This document shows, in pieces, positions 1 through 7,105 of a stretch of DNA of 36,683 nt (position 1 is its first letter; every line of letters starts with the position of its first letter). The stretch covers positions 1 through 36,683 of the forward strand of contig NZ_FCOA02000049.1 in the NCBI RefSeq assembly GCF_001544875.2, read 5' to 3'. The DNA comes from Caballeronia hypogeia (GTDB lineage Bacteria > Pseudomonadota > Gammaproteobacteria > Burkholderiales > Burkholderiaceae). The position numbers and the translations under genes are program-made. The notes under the pieces were generated by a model. That model saw nothing but the letters and a program-made list of their open reading frames with translations, was not told the origin of the DNA and ran no database searches.

Positions 1-69
1 GACCGTGAAACGACTCCACGCCGATGATAGTGCGGATTCCCGTGTGAAAGTAGGTAATCGTCAGGCTCC
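1..69 (+). rRNA. rrf: 5S ribosomal RNA, 3' portion (partial)
   Basis: The first ~69 bases match the 3' two thirds of a Burkholderia-type 5S rRNA as I remember it: it opens with GACCGTGAAACGACTCCACG, runs through CCGATGATAGTGCGG and ends GTAGGTAATCGTCAGGCTCC. The 5' end and the rest of the rRNA operon lie before the window. The strand follows from the conserved 3' end and from the terminator just downstream. The exact 3' end may differ by a base or two. Confidence 0.93.
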
Positions 70-82
70 TCATGCCGCAAAC

Positions 83-113
83 AAAAACCCCACCCCACAA
101 AGGTGGGGTTTTT
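83..113 (+). terminator. Rho-independent terminator of the rRNA operon
   Basis: A perfect 12-bp inverted repeat pairs 83-94 (AAAAACCCCACC) with 102-113 (GGTGGGGTTTTT) around a 7-nt loop. It has a G+C core and a run of five T. It sits 14 nt after the 5S rRNA, as expected for the end of an rrn operon. The flanking A and T runs make it usable from both strands. Confidence 0.93.
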
Positions 114-199
114 GCGTTTCGGCGCGCGGAACGTCATCAGCTCATCAGCCGTCGTCCCGGCTGGACTGGCTTACGGCTGGCGGTCTCGCTGCCTGAATC

Positions 200-754
200 T
201 GGCCGACGAACACCTCCGCACCAGTTATAGCAGTTTGCGTGACACCTCAACAAAGTATCAAGCCGCATGTTGGAAGCGAATTCAACATACGTCGCGCGGC
301 TATAGCCAAGGGGGCCACAAACGCGAACAGATTTTGCTCCCTTGCATCTGCGGAACTCGACCCAGTCGGCTTGCATCTAATCGCCCGCAGCAGTCTCGAA
401 TCGCACCAGTGGACCGGGTGCCTGCAAAGGCCGCAGCGTACCAACAAACTTGCGCACAATTCGCTCGCCGCCGTCGAATCCCTTCGATTGAATCTCGCGC
501 CACAGAACTGGCGCTAGAATCCAGTCCGGTGATGCCGCCTCGATCCTTGCCCGTAGATAGGCCTCGAACGGTTTCAGTATCGATTCACGCGGAGTCGCTG
601 CGGCCCGAAACATCGGCGCGTCCTGAGCCGCCAGATACTTCCTTACCGTGTTGACTGAGCCGCCGGCCTCACAAGCAATGGCACGCAGGCTCTTACCCTA
701 CTTGTGCAATATCCCGATCTGCATGTATCCCTCGTACGAGATCAACGCCGCCAT
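200..754 (-). pseudogene. istA: IS21-family transposase IstA, decayed N-terminal half
   Basis: Read on the minus strand from ATG 754, the frame gives an IstA-like start (SYEGYMQIGILHK), then the helix-turn-helix stretch SLRAIACEAGGSVNTVRKYL. The segment LKPFEAYLRARIEAASPDW and the DDE-domain entry MQADWVEFRR follow, and it ends near CYNWCGGVRR. Two stop codons interrupt this single frame, TAG at 698-700 and TAG at 377-379, the latter exactly before MQADW where functional proteins have a sense codon. Homology ends near position 200, so the second half of IstA and all of IstB are missing. No terminal repeats were found. It is an old remnant pointing toward the rRNA terminator. The family call rests on remembered IS21 IstA sequences. 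Confidence 0.85.
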
Positions 755-1053
755 TATCCCTTCGTCCAGGTGTATCAATTCCTCAGTGACGACGGCGTAT
801 CAATTTACAGTTGCCGATGACACCGTGGAATGTGCGTCGTGGAACATGAGGATGCAGACAGCGCCGCCGGCCGGTAAACTGGCTTTTGCGTTCTGGATCG
901 CAGGTCAAATCGGCTCTGGGGGATTAGGGTGGTCGCCTTATGAGCACAGGAGCAAGATTCTGCAGTGCTCATGCGCGCTTATGTGACCAAGGTTGTGTTC
1001 TGAGCGCGCCGAACACGCCGTGTCTATGAAGTTGCTAGGAGGGTTGTATCGTC

Positions 1054-1710
1054 ATGGAAGACAAGGAAAAGGCGCGTTACTTGATTTCGCCCGAAGCCGC
1101 GCAGGAAAAAGCAGAACTTCTGCAGGAGCTGGCGGGTGGCAAAAACGCGTTGCGCTTGAATCAGGCGCTCGAAGCTGTAGCACTAGGTTGCGGATTCGAC
1201 CGGTGGCGTGACTTGGTCGCCACCACTGCGAGATTGGCAGCAGGCGAGGCAAATTCGCTTGGCATCGCGGCGTTCATGCTTGGCGATGACCAACACGTTG
1301 ACGAAGAGAATCTGGTGGCGCGGCACGCACTGCAGTTGGAAACCATTCGCGGTGTCATCGCATGTTCCTATCCACGAGCGCAAGAGCTCGTGGTTCAGTG
1401 GGCTCTATCCGGCTCGCCCCACGGGGTTCAGACACCTCCGGCGACAGCCGTCAATGTTGCTTCCCTAGAGGGGGACAACGAAGCCACGATTCAAGAGAAC
1501 CATCGGGAGGGTGACGACAAAGCAGCCCGTTCAATCGTCAGTGGCGATTCCGAACATCCGCTCGAGGAATCGCTCAACGATGCTTTCTTCGCGTCCACGC
1601 AGGAGCCCGGTCCTCACGAATTTCCGTGCCCGCCTTCTGCGACTCCTGCGCCTCCTGCGCCCGTCGCGGTGACCTACAAGAAACGGCGCTTACCAGCCGA
1701 CGAAGGGTAG
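1054..1710 (+). CDS. Hypothetical protein, 218 aa
   Basis: ATG 1054 follows a strong AGGAGG site (1037-1042), so the start is well supported. I do not recognise the protein as a whole. The N-terminal ~70 residues are helical and include NALRLNQALEAVALGCGF then DRWRDL, which loosely resembles the short helical module (SQ..E..A...GF..W..L) next to some glyoxalase-superfamily proteins. That is only an inference. The middle is acidic, and the C-terminal ~40 residues are Pro-rich and end in a basic KKRR patch, so this part is probably disordered. No signal peptide or membrane segment is visible. It stands alone between an IS remnant and another small gene, on the plus strand. Confidence 0.75.
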   Translation: MEDKEKARYLISPEAAQEKAELLQELAGGKNALRLNQALEAVALGCGFDRWRDLVATTARLAAGEANSLGIAAFMLGDDQHVDEENLVARHALQLETIRGVIACSYPRAQELVVQWALSGSPHGVQTPPATAVNVASLEGDNEATIQENHREGDDKAARSIVSGDSEHPLEESLNDAFFASTQEPGPHEFPCPPSATPAPPAPVAVTYKKRRLPADEG

Positions 1711-1775
1711 GTTGCTTCAGCATATCAGCCTGATTTTGAGTTTGAACCTACCCAGAACGTTTCTCTGAATATCCC

Positions 1776-2159
1776 ATGCCATCCAAGGTAAGAAACTCAT
1801 TGCTCTGGATTCTCGAGCCTCTCGAGGGCGACGAGACGTATGTCCGAAAACGAATGTTCGGCTGCGACGCGGCATACGTCGACGGGTTGCTATGCTTGGT
1901 TGTGGCTGACCGGGATGAACCGTGGAATGGTTTGCTGGTATGTACATCACGGCAACGACATACGGCTCTTATCGAGGAAATGCCCGCCTTGCGGCCACAT
2001 CAGGTTCTCGGGAAATGGCTTTGCGTGAAGCAAGGCGACCCTGCGTTTGAGGATGTCGCCCGTCGTGTCACGTCGCTCACTCTTGCGCGTGATTGGCGCA
2101 TCGGCGTCGAACCGAAGCCACGAAGACGCGCAACAAGAACTCCGCTCAAGCTCTGCTAA
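1776..2159 (+). CDS. TfoX-N-like small protein, 127 aa
   Basis: The protein carries RKRMFGCDAAYVDGLLCLVV at about residues 24-43, which resembles the RRMFGGYGlYvdG motif of TfoX/Sxy N-terminal-domain proteins. It continues with a conserved-looking LRPHQVLGKWLCV and a basic tail ending in PKPRRRATRT. The family is known from the TfoX competence regulator, but many stand-alone copies have no assigned role and I infer none here. ATG 1776 has only a weak upstream purine stretch, so the start is less certain than the frame. The last 14 bases overlap a convergent open frame on the other strand. Confidence 0.6.
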   Translation: MPSKVRNSLLWILEPLEGDETYVRKRMFGCDAAYVDGLLCLVVADRDEPWNGLLVCTSRQRHTALIEEMPALRPHQVLGKWLCVKQGDPAFEDVARRVTSLTLARDWRIGVEPKPRRRATRTPLKLC

Positions 2160-2394
2160 GTAGAGAAGACCACGGCCGCCGCGTCGTCAGTCTGTGTGAA
2201 GCTGCGAACGAAACGATACAGTTGCCTCCGGATGATGTCAGAACGAGCACGTCATCCGCAAAAGCGCTCGCAATCGTGTCGACCTGCCGGAACTCTTCTC
2301 GCGGACCCGATGGGTCGCCAAGATACACGGTACAGACACCTGGCGCGTGGCGCATCAAAATGACGCTCGTTGCTTTCTCGAGCGCACGTTCCAA
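2146..2394 (-). CDS. Possible small protein or fragment, 82 aa
   Basis: The frame reads like coding sequence (ILMRHAPGVCTVYLGDPSG, then SAFADDVLVLTSS), but no family is recognised. TTG 2394 is the only bacterial-type start nearby. The frame stays open upstream for about 33 more codons to a double stop near 2494-2499 without an ATG, so this may be the 3' part of a larger decayed gene. No convincing ribosome site was found. It converges on the TfoX-like gene and overlaps it by 14 bases. Confidence 0.3.
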   Translation of the reverse strand: MERALEKATSVILMRHAPGVCTVYLGDPSGPREEFRQVDTIASAFADDVLVLTSSGGNCIVSFAASHRLTTRRPWSSLLSRA

Positions 2395-2449
2395 GTATCT
2401 AGCAAGAGTTTGCAGCGATTCCAGTACGCTCTCCGGACTGCCAGCCTCC

Positions 2450-2810
2450 GACTTTTCGTTGGTCGAGCATCCGGCCGGTGCACTGCTTGAGACGCTCGTT
2501 CATCAGGAAATCCGATTCACGGCGGATCTGCCTGATACGTAGCGTCTCCTGCGCGTGGCGGTCGGCGATCAGGTAGCGATTGTCGAATTGAGCGAGAGCG
2601 TCTTGCCTGAGAATTGGAAAGAGGACGCGTCGTACACGCAGTCCGCCGGGAGCGAATGGCTTGAAGGTGGATCTGCAACATTGCTCAAAGTGCCCAGCGC
2701 AGTGATGCCTTTCGCCTACAACTAAATTTTCAACCCCGTGCATGCGGACGTCGTCCATATTCAGATTGAGATGGTGATCGACGTCCGGCATGATCCGCGC
2801 ATCTTGCGCT
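2450..2810 (+). pseudogene. RES-domain toxin remnant with two in-frame stops
   Basis: One plus-strand frame carries a recognisable RES-domain C-terminal half: EHPAGALLETLVHQE, then RLLRVAVGDQVAIVELSESV with LPENWKEDA, then the hallmark LLKVPSAVMPFAYN and IFNPVHADVVHIQIEMVIDV followed by RHDPRILRLL. RES proteins are NAD+-degrading toxins usually paired with a Xre/DUF2384 antitoxin. Here TAG at 2540-2542 and a TAA after FAYN (where a Tyr of NYLLNP is normal) break the frame. The N-terminal part with its conserved Arg/Glu residues is not recognisable, and no antitoxin gene lies upstream. The gene is dead. The family call is from remembered motifs. Confidence 0.7.
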
Positions 2811-3185
2811 TACTGACCCGTCCGCGAGCGGGTAACAAGAAGGAAGCAAACGCTCGCAGATGGCCACGACGAAAACGGCGGGCAGAAATGAGTGGAGAAG
2901 CGAGCGACTACGATTTAGCGCTTGCGGTTTCGCAACGTCACCGTACCCTCACGATTAGCACACTCATCGGAATAGAGGCGGTCTCATAGGGCCGATCAGA
3001 ACCCTTCGTAGGAAAGGTGCTGCGAAAGGGGCCTGCCTCGGGCGCCGCGTCGTCTCGGGCGGCGCCGCTCGCTCGGCATCGGTGGTCGGCAGCGAAGCCG
3101 TGGCGATGGGCGTCGGTTCGATCTTCACCTTTCCCTCCTATCCTGCAGAGTGAGAGGAGAAGTCTGCTCGCCGAGAACTAGGCCG
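2811..3185. other. Gene-free decayed stretch
   Basis: No supported gene. After the RES remnant the plus frame runs on without recognisable homology to a stop at 2989. A short plus-strand tail ending VGSIFTFPSYPAE before TGA (about 3152) looks like the C-terminus of an unidentified lost gene, but it is too short to name. Confidence 0.4.
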
Positions 3186-3705
3186 CTATGAGCGTGTGGT
3201 GGAAGGGCGCGTCGGATGTTCGACGCCCGTCAGTTCTTCGTACGCGCGCACGACGTCGAAGGGCAAGACGGGCCGGAAAACGGGCCAGTCGCCGAACTCC
3301 GGCTCCATCGCGTGCAGCGTGCGCTCGTAACATTCCTTCAACGACGCGTGGTCCCCGATGCTCTGTCGCACTGTCTCGATCACGGTGCGAACGAAGCGTC
3401 GCGTATCGTCGATCGCCGTCCGACATGCGAGCGGATCGCGCAGTGCCGCGCCGCGGCCGGGCACCAGAATCTCAGGGTTCAGCGACTGCAGCTTGTCGAG
3501 CGTCCGGCTCCAGGCTGCAGGTAGCCGTCTCCGGCGTAGACGCCGCACCGATTCTCGACGAGATCGCTCGAGAACAGTATTTTCTCGTCGGGCAGCCAGC
3601 ACACCGAGTCGCCGTACGAATGGCCAGGCCCGAAGTGACGCAGTTCGAGCCGGCGGCCACCGAATCGCATGTCGAGCGCGCCGTCGAACGTCATCTCGAA
3701 GACGT
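3186..3705 (-). pseudogene. MBL-fold metallo-hydrolase, C-terminal remnant with frameshift
   Basis: Upstream on the minus strand, one frame gives RLELRHFGPGHSYGDSVCWL then PDEKILFSSDLVENRCGVYA, the typical GpgHs.gd...lP...vlF.gDlv pattern of metallo-beta-lactamase-fold hydrolases. Around 3505-3515, just after DGYLQ, the reading moves to another frame that gives WSRTLDKLQSLNPEILVPGR and then a helical C-terminus ending EELTGVEHPTRP. The N-terminal HxHxDH metal site is absent because homology stops near 3705, where an unrelated plus-strand fragment begins. It is truncated and frameshifted, hence non-functional. Confidence 0.78.
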
Positions 3706-3787
3706 GCTTGCGAACGCCAACGACTCCGCTTACGGCCTCGGCGCGAGCATATGGACGAATCATCTCCGCCATGCGCAACGCGCGATC
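3690..3787 (+). pseudogene. Aldehyde dehydrogenase fragment (~30 residues)
   Basis: The plus-strand frame reads EDVLANANDSAYGLGASIWT followed by NHLRHAQRAI. This matches the conserved stretch before the C-terminus of NAD-dependent aldehyde dehydrogenases (A.A.ANdsdYGLaasvWt.dl..A). Nothing else of the enzyme is present. It is joined head-on to the MBL-fold fragment and runs directly into a porin fragment in the same frame. Confidence 0.6.
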
Positions 3788-3834
3788 GCCTATGTCGACG
3801 TCGATCATCCCGGTCTCGCGAACACGGCGGGCGC

Positions 3835-4161
3835 CGTGAGCGACGACTACCAGGGCGCGCCGTTCCAGTTCGTCCACACGAGTCCGCTCTCGGACGTGCG
3901 CTACTCGTATCTGGACACCACGAGCCTGCATCTCGACAACTATGATCTGACCGTCATGTACAGGATCTCGCCGGCGCTCTTCGTGTCGGGAGCGTACTTG
4001 TGCACGAACGGCCGATACGGCGGCATCGATACGAGCTCGCAGTGTTTGGGAACTACATCAAGGGCACGGGCGATCTCGCGCGGGCGGTGCTGTTCACATT
4101 GGCGCCGTCATCGACAAAAACGCAGGCGGCGGTCGTCGCCGGGATTCGCCACAAATTCTGA
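3835..4161 (+). pseudogene. Outer-membrane porin, C-terminal remnant with frameshift
   Basis: The frame contains YQGAPFQFVHTSPLSDVRYS and LDNYDLTVMYRISPALFVSG then AYLCTNGRYGG. This is the style of C-terminal beta-strands of Burkholderia Gram-negative porins. Near 4040-4052 the frame changes and continues as FGNYIKGTGDLARAVLFTL to the terminal IRHKF and TGA at 4159-4161. The final Phe is the usual outer-membrane assembly signal. The N-terminal two thirds and an internal stretch between the two pieces are missing, so the gene is dead. Confidence 0.78.
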
Positions 4162-4270
4162 GTGCACCGGGAGACCGCAAGTCCACTACGATAAAGGAAT
4201 AGCGAGCCACATCGGCCCGAGCCGTGCGCAGGCTGCCGCGAGGCGGTCTGCGAAGCGTCGCAGGAGACCT

Positions 4271-4655
4271 TCAGAAACCGTTTCCGGACTCGGTAGCCAG
4301 TCCATTGCTGCGCGGTGCGTTAAGGACGTTTCGCGGTTGTCCCGCGACATAGGCAGCAATGTTGTCCATCAATTGATCCGCGAGCGCCTGAATTGCCTCT
4401 TCGGTTGCCCATGCGCCGTGAGGTGTGGGAATGAATGCGGGATGATTCAGGATTCCATTCAAAGGATTGGCTTCCAGCAGCGGCTCCTCAGTGACGACAT
4501 CGAAACCCGCGCGGATATCGAGCCATCTTTCAGCGTGCGAACCAGTGCCGCCTCGTTCACCAGTCCACCGCGCGCCGTGTTGATAAGGAGAGGGTGCCGC
4601 CTCATTCTCGCGAATTCGGCATCGCCGATGAGTCCCGTGGCAAGCCCTAAAGCGA
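4271..4655 (-). pseudogene. D-2-hydroxyacid dehydrogenase, C-terminal remnant with frameshift
   Basis: On the minus strand TGLIGDAEFARMRRHPLLIN followed by TARGGLVNEAALVRTLKDGS is the hallmark of D-isomer 2-hydroxyacid dehydrogenases (the substrate-loop region ending TARGGLV). Near 4520 the frame shifts, and the protein continues as AGFDVVTEEPLLEANPLNGI and then HGAWATEEAIQALADQ. In HGAW, the His and Trp correspond to the conserved catalytic His region HvaWat. The N-terminal half, including the GxGxxG nucleotide motif, is missing. At its 5' end it is fused to the beginning of an MFS transporter gene. Confidence 0.8.
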
Positions 4656-4802
4656 TGCGCACAGACCGACATCGCGGTTCATCGTGCGTGCGGCGAAACC
4701 GACGTTCACGGGATCCAGAAAAGCGACCACGAAGCCTACGGCCAGAACGGGCGCGAAGCGGCGCAATGTCTTGCGGATCGTTCGCGTTTCGATGTCGTGC
4801 AT
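4656..4802 (-). pseudogene. MFS transporter, N-terminal fragment (~48 residues)
   Basis: ATG 4802-4800 on the minus strand, preceded by an AGGAGA ribosome site, opens MHDIETRTIRKTLRRFAPVL then AVGFVVAFLDPVNVGFAART. This is the first transmembrane helix and FLDRvNvgfA motif of ACS-family MFS transporters, with Pro in place of the usual Arg. After NRDVGL homology stops and a hydroxyacid-dehydrogenase fragment begins. Start signals are intact but the gene is truncated. Confidence 0.75.
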
Positions 4803-5381
4803 GCTCGTCTCCTGCATGTGTCGATGATGAAATCGGTCTGGCTCTGTGGCCTCATCCGATCAGCTGATATGCCGACAACGCGCGAGTCCGCAGGGTCTCC
4901 TGAGTACGCCGCGCGGACCTCATTTGATGGCCGCCTCGGATGTGGCTGATTGCGATCGACGAGCTTTGAATCGACTAAAGCTTCAGGTCGGCGGCGCGAT
5001 TCGAGACACGTGGCCGCGCCCGCGCCGCGTACCTATCGATGCGCGCAGGGCGCACACCACTGCCTCGGCAAAACCCTGATCCGGTTTCTCCGAACAGCGC
5101 CTTGACAGCGCTTTTCTCGCGCTCCATACTTTGTCCGTACAAAATAACAATGAGCGACAAAGTCGTTCGAAGCGGAGACACACGCGAGGTCGAAGGCAGG
5201 TGCGTCGTCCTGGCGAGATCGTCGTTGTGCACATGCGCGCATTCCACCGCCGCGCCTTTGGGGCGATGGCCTCCATGCGCAGCGAAACTCCGAATCCGAA
5301 ACGCAATCCCCCCTCGGCGAGCTATACGCGCCGCGGGCAAACCCCTCTTATGCCGAATCGCAACGATCGCGGGAGCTGCGT
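4803..5381. other. Intergenic region ahead of the amidase operon
   Basis: No gene is supported. The right half carries a good sigma-70-like promoter and palindrome (separate entry). The ~240 bases from the predicted transcription start to the first start codon form an unusually long leader in which I see no clear riboswitch. Confidence 0.5.
5102..5143 (+). promoter_or_regulatory. Sigma-70-like promoter with overlapping palindromic operator
   Basis: A perfect -35 TTGACA (5102-5107) is followed by a 17-bp spacer and CATACT (5125-5130) as -10. Immediately overlapping and following the -10 is the palindrome TTTGTCCGTACAAA (5130-5143), of the TTGT-N4-ACAA form common among GntR-family operators. 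A repressor bound there would block the start of transcription. It lies upstream of the AtzG-like/amidase/MFS operon. Regulation by the GntR gene at 12079-12828 is an inference. Confidence 0.6.
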
Positions 5382-5600
5382 ATGTCGAATGAGAATTACC
5401 CAGACTGGAATGCCGGCGCGCAAGCGTGGGTGGAGCAATTCGGCTCCGTCGCGTTGAGCCGCGCGAATGCGGCCTCGCTGGTCGAGGCCGCGCACGCCAC
5501 GGTGCAGGCCGTGGCCGCCGCCGCGCAATCGCTCGACTGGCTCGAAGCTGATGAGTTCGCCCGTACGCTGCAACACACGGAGCCCGGCCATGCACGCTGA
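5382..5600 (+). CDS. AtzG-like small protein, amidase partner (72 aa)
   Basis: A small, mostly alpha-helical, acidic protein that ends by overlapping the start of an AtzE-like amidase (ATG 5590 lies before its TGA 5598-5600). Small AtzG-like (DUF4089-type) proteins are known to precede AtzE-type amidases and to form a complex with them, as the GatC/GatA pair does. Length, position and the helix rich in Ala (about residues 36-58) fit that role. A GGGAG site lies about 6 nt before ATG 5382. The assignment rests more on gene order and size than on a diagnostic motif. It is the first gene of the operon behind the promoter at 5102-5143. Confidence 0.7.
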   Translation: MSNENYPDWNAGAQAWVEQFGSVALSRANAASLVEAAHATVQAVAAAAQSLDWLEADEFARTLQHTEPGHAR

Positions 5601-6984
5601 AACACGGATTCTTTCGCCCGATACATGCGAAGCGCGCACTCACGCCGCCTTGCAGGCGGCGGCGCAAGCGGGAGCGCGGGGCGGCATCGTGCGCTTGCGT
5701 GAGGAGCGTGCGTTGGCGCAGGCGCGCGCCGTGGACCGCGACGGCGCACGGACGCAGCTTGCGAGCCGCTTGTCGGGTGCGCCGCTCGCGCACAAGGACA
5801 TGTTTTTTCGCGCGGGTGAACTGAGCGAATGCGGCAGCCGCATCCTCGCCGGTCATCGGCCGGCGATAACGGCGACGGTGCTGGAACGCCTCGACAACGC
5901 CGGCGCGATCGATCTCGGTGCGCTGCACATGGCGGAGTTCGCCATGAGTCCCACTGGCTTCAACGCGCATCTCGGCCACGGCCGCAATGCCTGGTCCGAG
6001 GCGCACGTCAGTGGCGGTTCGTCGAGCGGCAGCGGCATAGCGGTGGCGCTCGGCGTCGTGGCGGGCGCGCTCGGGTCCGATACGGGCGGCTCCGTGCGCA
6101 TTCCCGCCGCGGTGAACGGCGTCACGGGCATCAAGCCGACGCAGGACGCCATATCGACGTTCGGCGTCATGCCCTTGTCGCCGAGCCTCGATTGTGTTGG
6201 CGTGCTGGCGCGCACGGCGCAAGACGCCGCTGCCATGCTGCAGGCGATATGGAACGGCGACGCAAACGATCCGCGCTGCCTCGCGACCGGACCACGCGAC
6301 TTCGAAGGCGCGGTGGAACGACCTCTCGATCGCGAGGACATCATCGCGGTGCCGGACTTCGGCGACGATGCGCCCGTCTCGGATGAACTGCGCGCGGCGG
6401 TGCTTCGGATGGCCGATGCGCTGGCTGGTTGCGGCGCGACGCTGCGCCGCGTGGCGCTGCCCGACCTGCGTGAAGCGGGCGCGCTTGCCACGCTGGTGCT
6501 CGGCGCGGAGGCCGGCTCTATTCACGGCACATGGCTGCGCGAACGGCGTGCCGATTACGGCGAGCAGGTGTTGCGCCGGCTCGAACGGGGCCTGCTGTAT
6601 CCGGCCACGCGCTACGTGGACGCATTGCGCATGCGTGCGCGCTGCATGACGCAATTCGTCGAACGCTATCTCGGCGATGCACAGGCCTTGCTGCTTCCCA
6701 CGCTGCCGTGCGCCGTTCCGACGATCGATGAAACGCTCACCGGCGATGCCAGCGAGATTGAACGGCGTTTCGGCAACTTTTCGTACTGGACGCGCGGCAT
6801 CAATTACTTCGGCTTGCCTGGCGTGAGCGTGCCGGTGGGTAAAACCGCCAACGGCATGCCCGCCGGCGTGCAGATCATCGGGCGCGCGTGGAGCGAAGAC
6901 GTGTTGTTGCGCCTCGCGCATCAGATGCAGTTGCATAGCGACTGGCATCAGCCATCGTTGCTTGCGCGCGATCACGCCGGCTGA
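5590..6984 (+). CDS. AtzE-like amidase, amidase-signature family (464 aa)
   Basis: Hydrolyses a C-N amide bond, probably in the cytoplasm. Amidase-signature enzymes use a Lys-cisSer-Ser triad. The Lys is K69 in APLAHKD, the Ser-rich loop is GGSSSGSG (142-149) and the nucleophile is S168 in GSDTGGSVR. ATG 5590 is chosen because it overlaps the stop of the AtzG-like gene, which implies translational coupling, and it gives the usual family length. The closest named relatives by pattern and gene order are AtzE (1-carboxybiuret hydrolase) and other AtzE-type amidases, but no other cyanuric-acid genes are present, so the substrate here is probably different. The neighbouring transporter and the BKACE/SDR operon suggest an amide or N-acyl compound used as a carbon or nitrogen source. 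Confidence 0.88.
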   Translation: MHAETRILSPDTCEARTHAALQAAAQAGARGGIVRLREERALAQARAVDRDGARTQLASRLSGAPLAHKDMFFRAGELSECGSRILAGHRPAITATVLERLDNAGAIDLGALHMAEFAMSPTGFNAHLGHGRNAWSEAHVSGGSSSGSGIAVALGVVAGALGSDTGGSVRIPAAVNGVTGIKPTQDAISTFGVMPLSPSLDCVGVLARTAQDAAAMLQAIWNGDANDPRCLATGPRDFEGAVERPLDREDIIAVPDFGDDAPVSDELRAAVLRMADALAGCGATLRRVALPDLREAGALATLVLGAEAGSIHGTWLRERRADYGEQVLRRLERGLLYPATRYVDALRMRARCMTQFVERYLGDAQALLLPTLPCAVPTIDETLTGDASEIERRFGNFSYWTRGINYFGLPGVSVPVGKTANGMPAGVQIIGRAWSEDVLLRLAHQMQLHSDWHQPSLLARDHAG

Positions 6985-7105
6985 TTCACAAACGCAGCCT
7001 TGCAAGTCCCAGTCCGGTGATCGAAACCGGGCCCGTAGCGCAACTCGCCATCGCATGGCGCCGGCGCAAGACCGGCGGATGCGGCATCGTTCAGGAGACA
7101 ACTGC

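Noticed and set aside
3188..4867. 559-codon plus-strand open frame across the gene graveyard
   Set aside because: It is a chance fusion: only short parts (aldehyde dehydrogenase and porin pieces) are real homology, and the remainder is antisense to other fragments.
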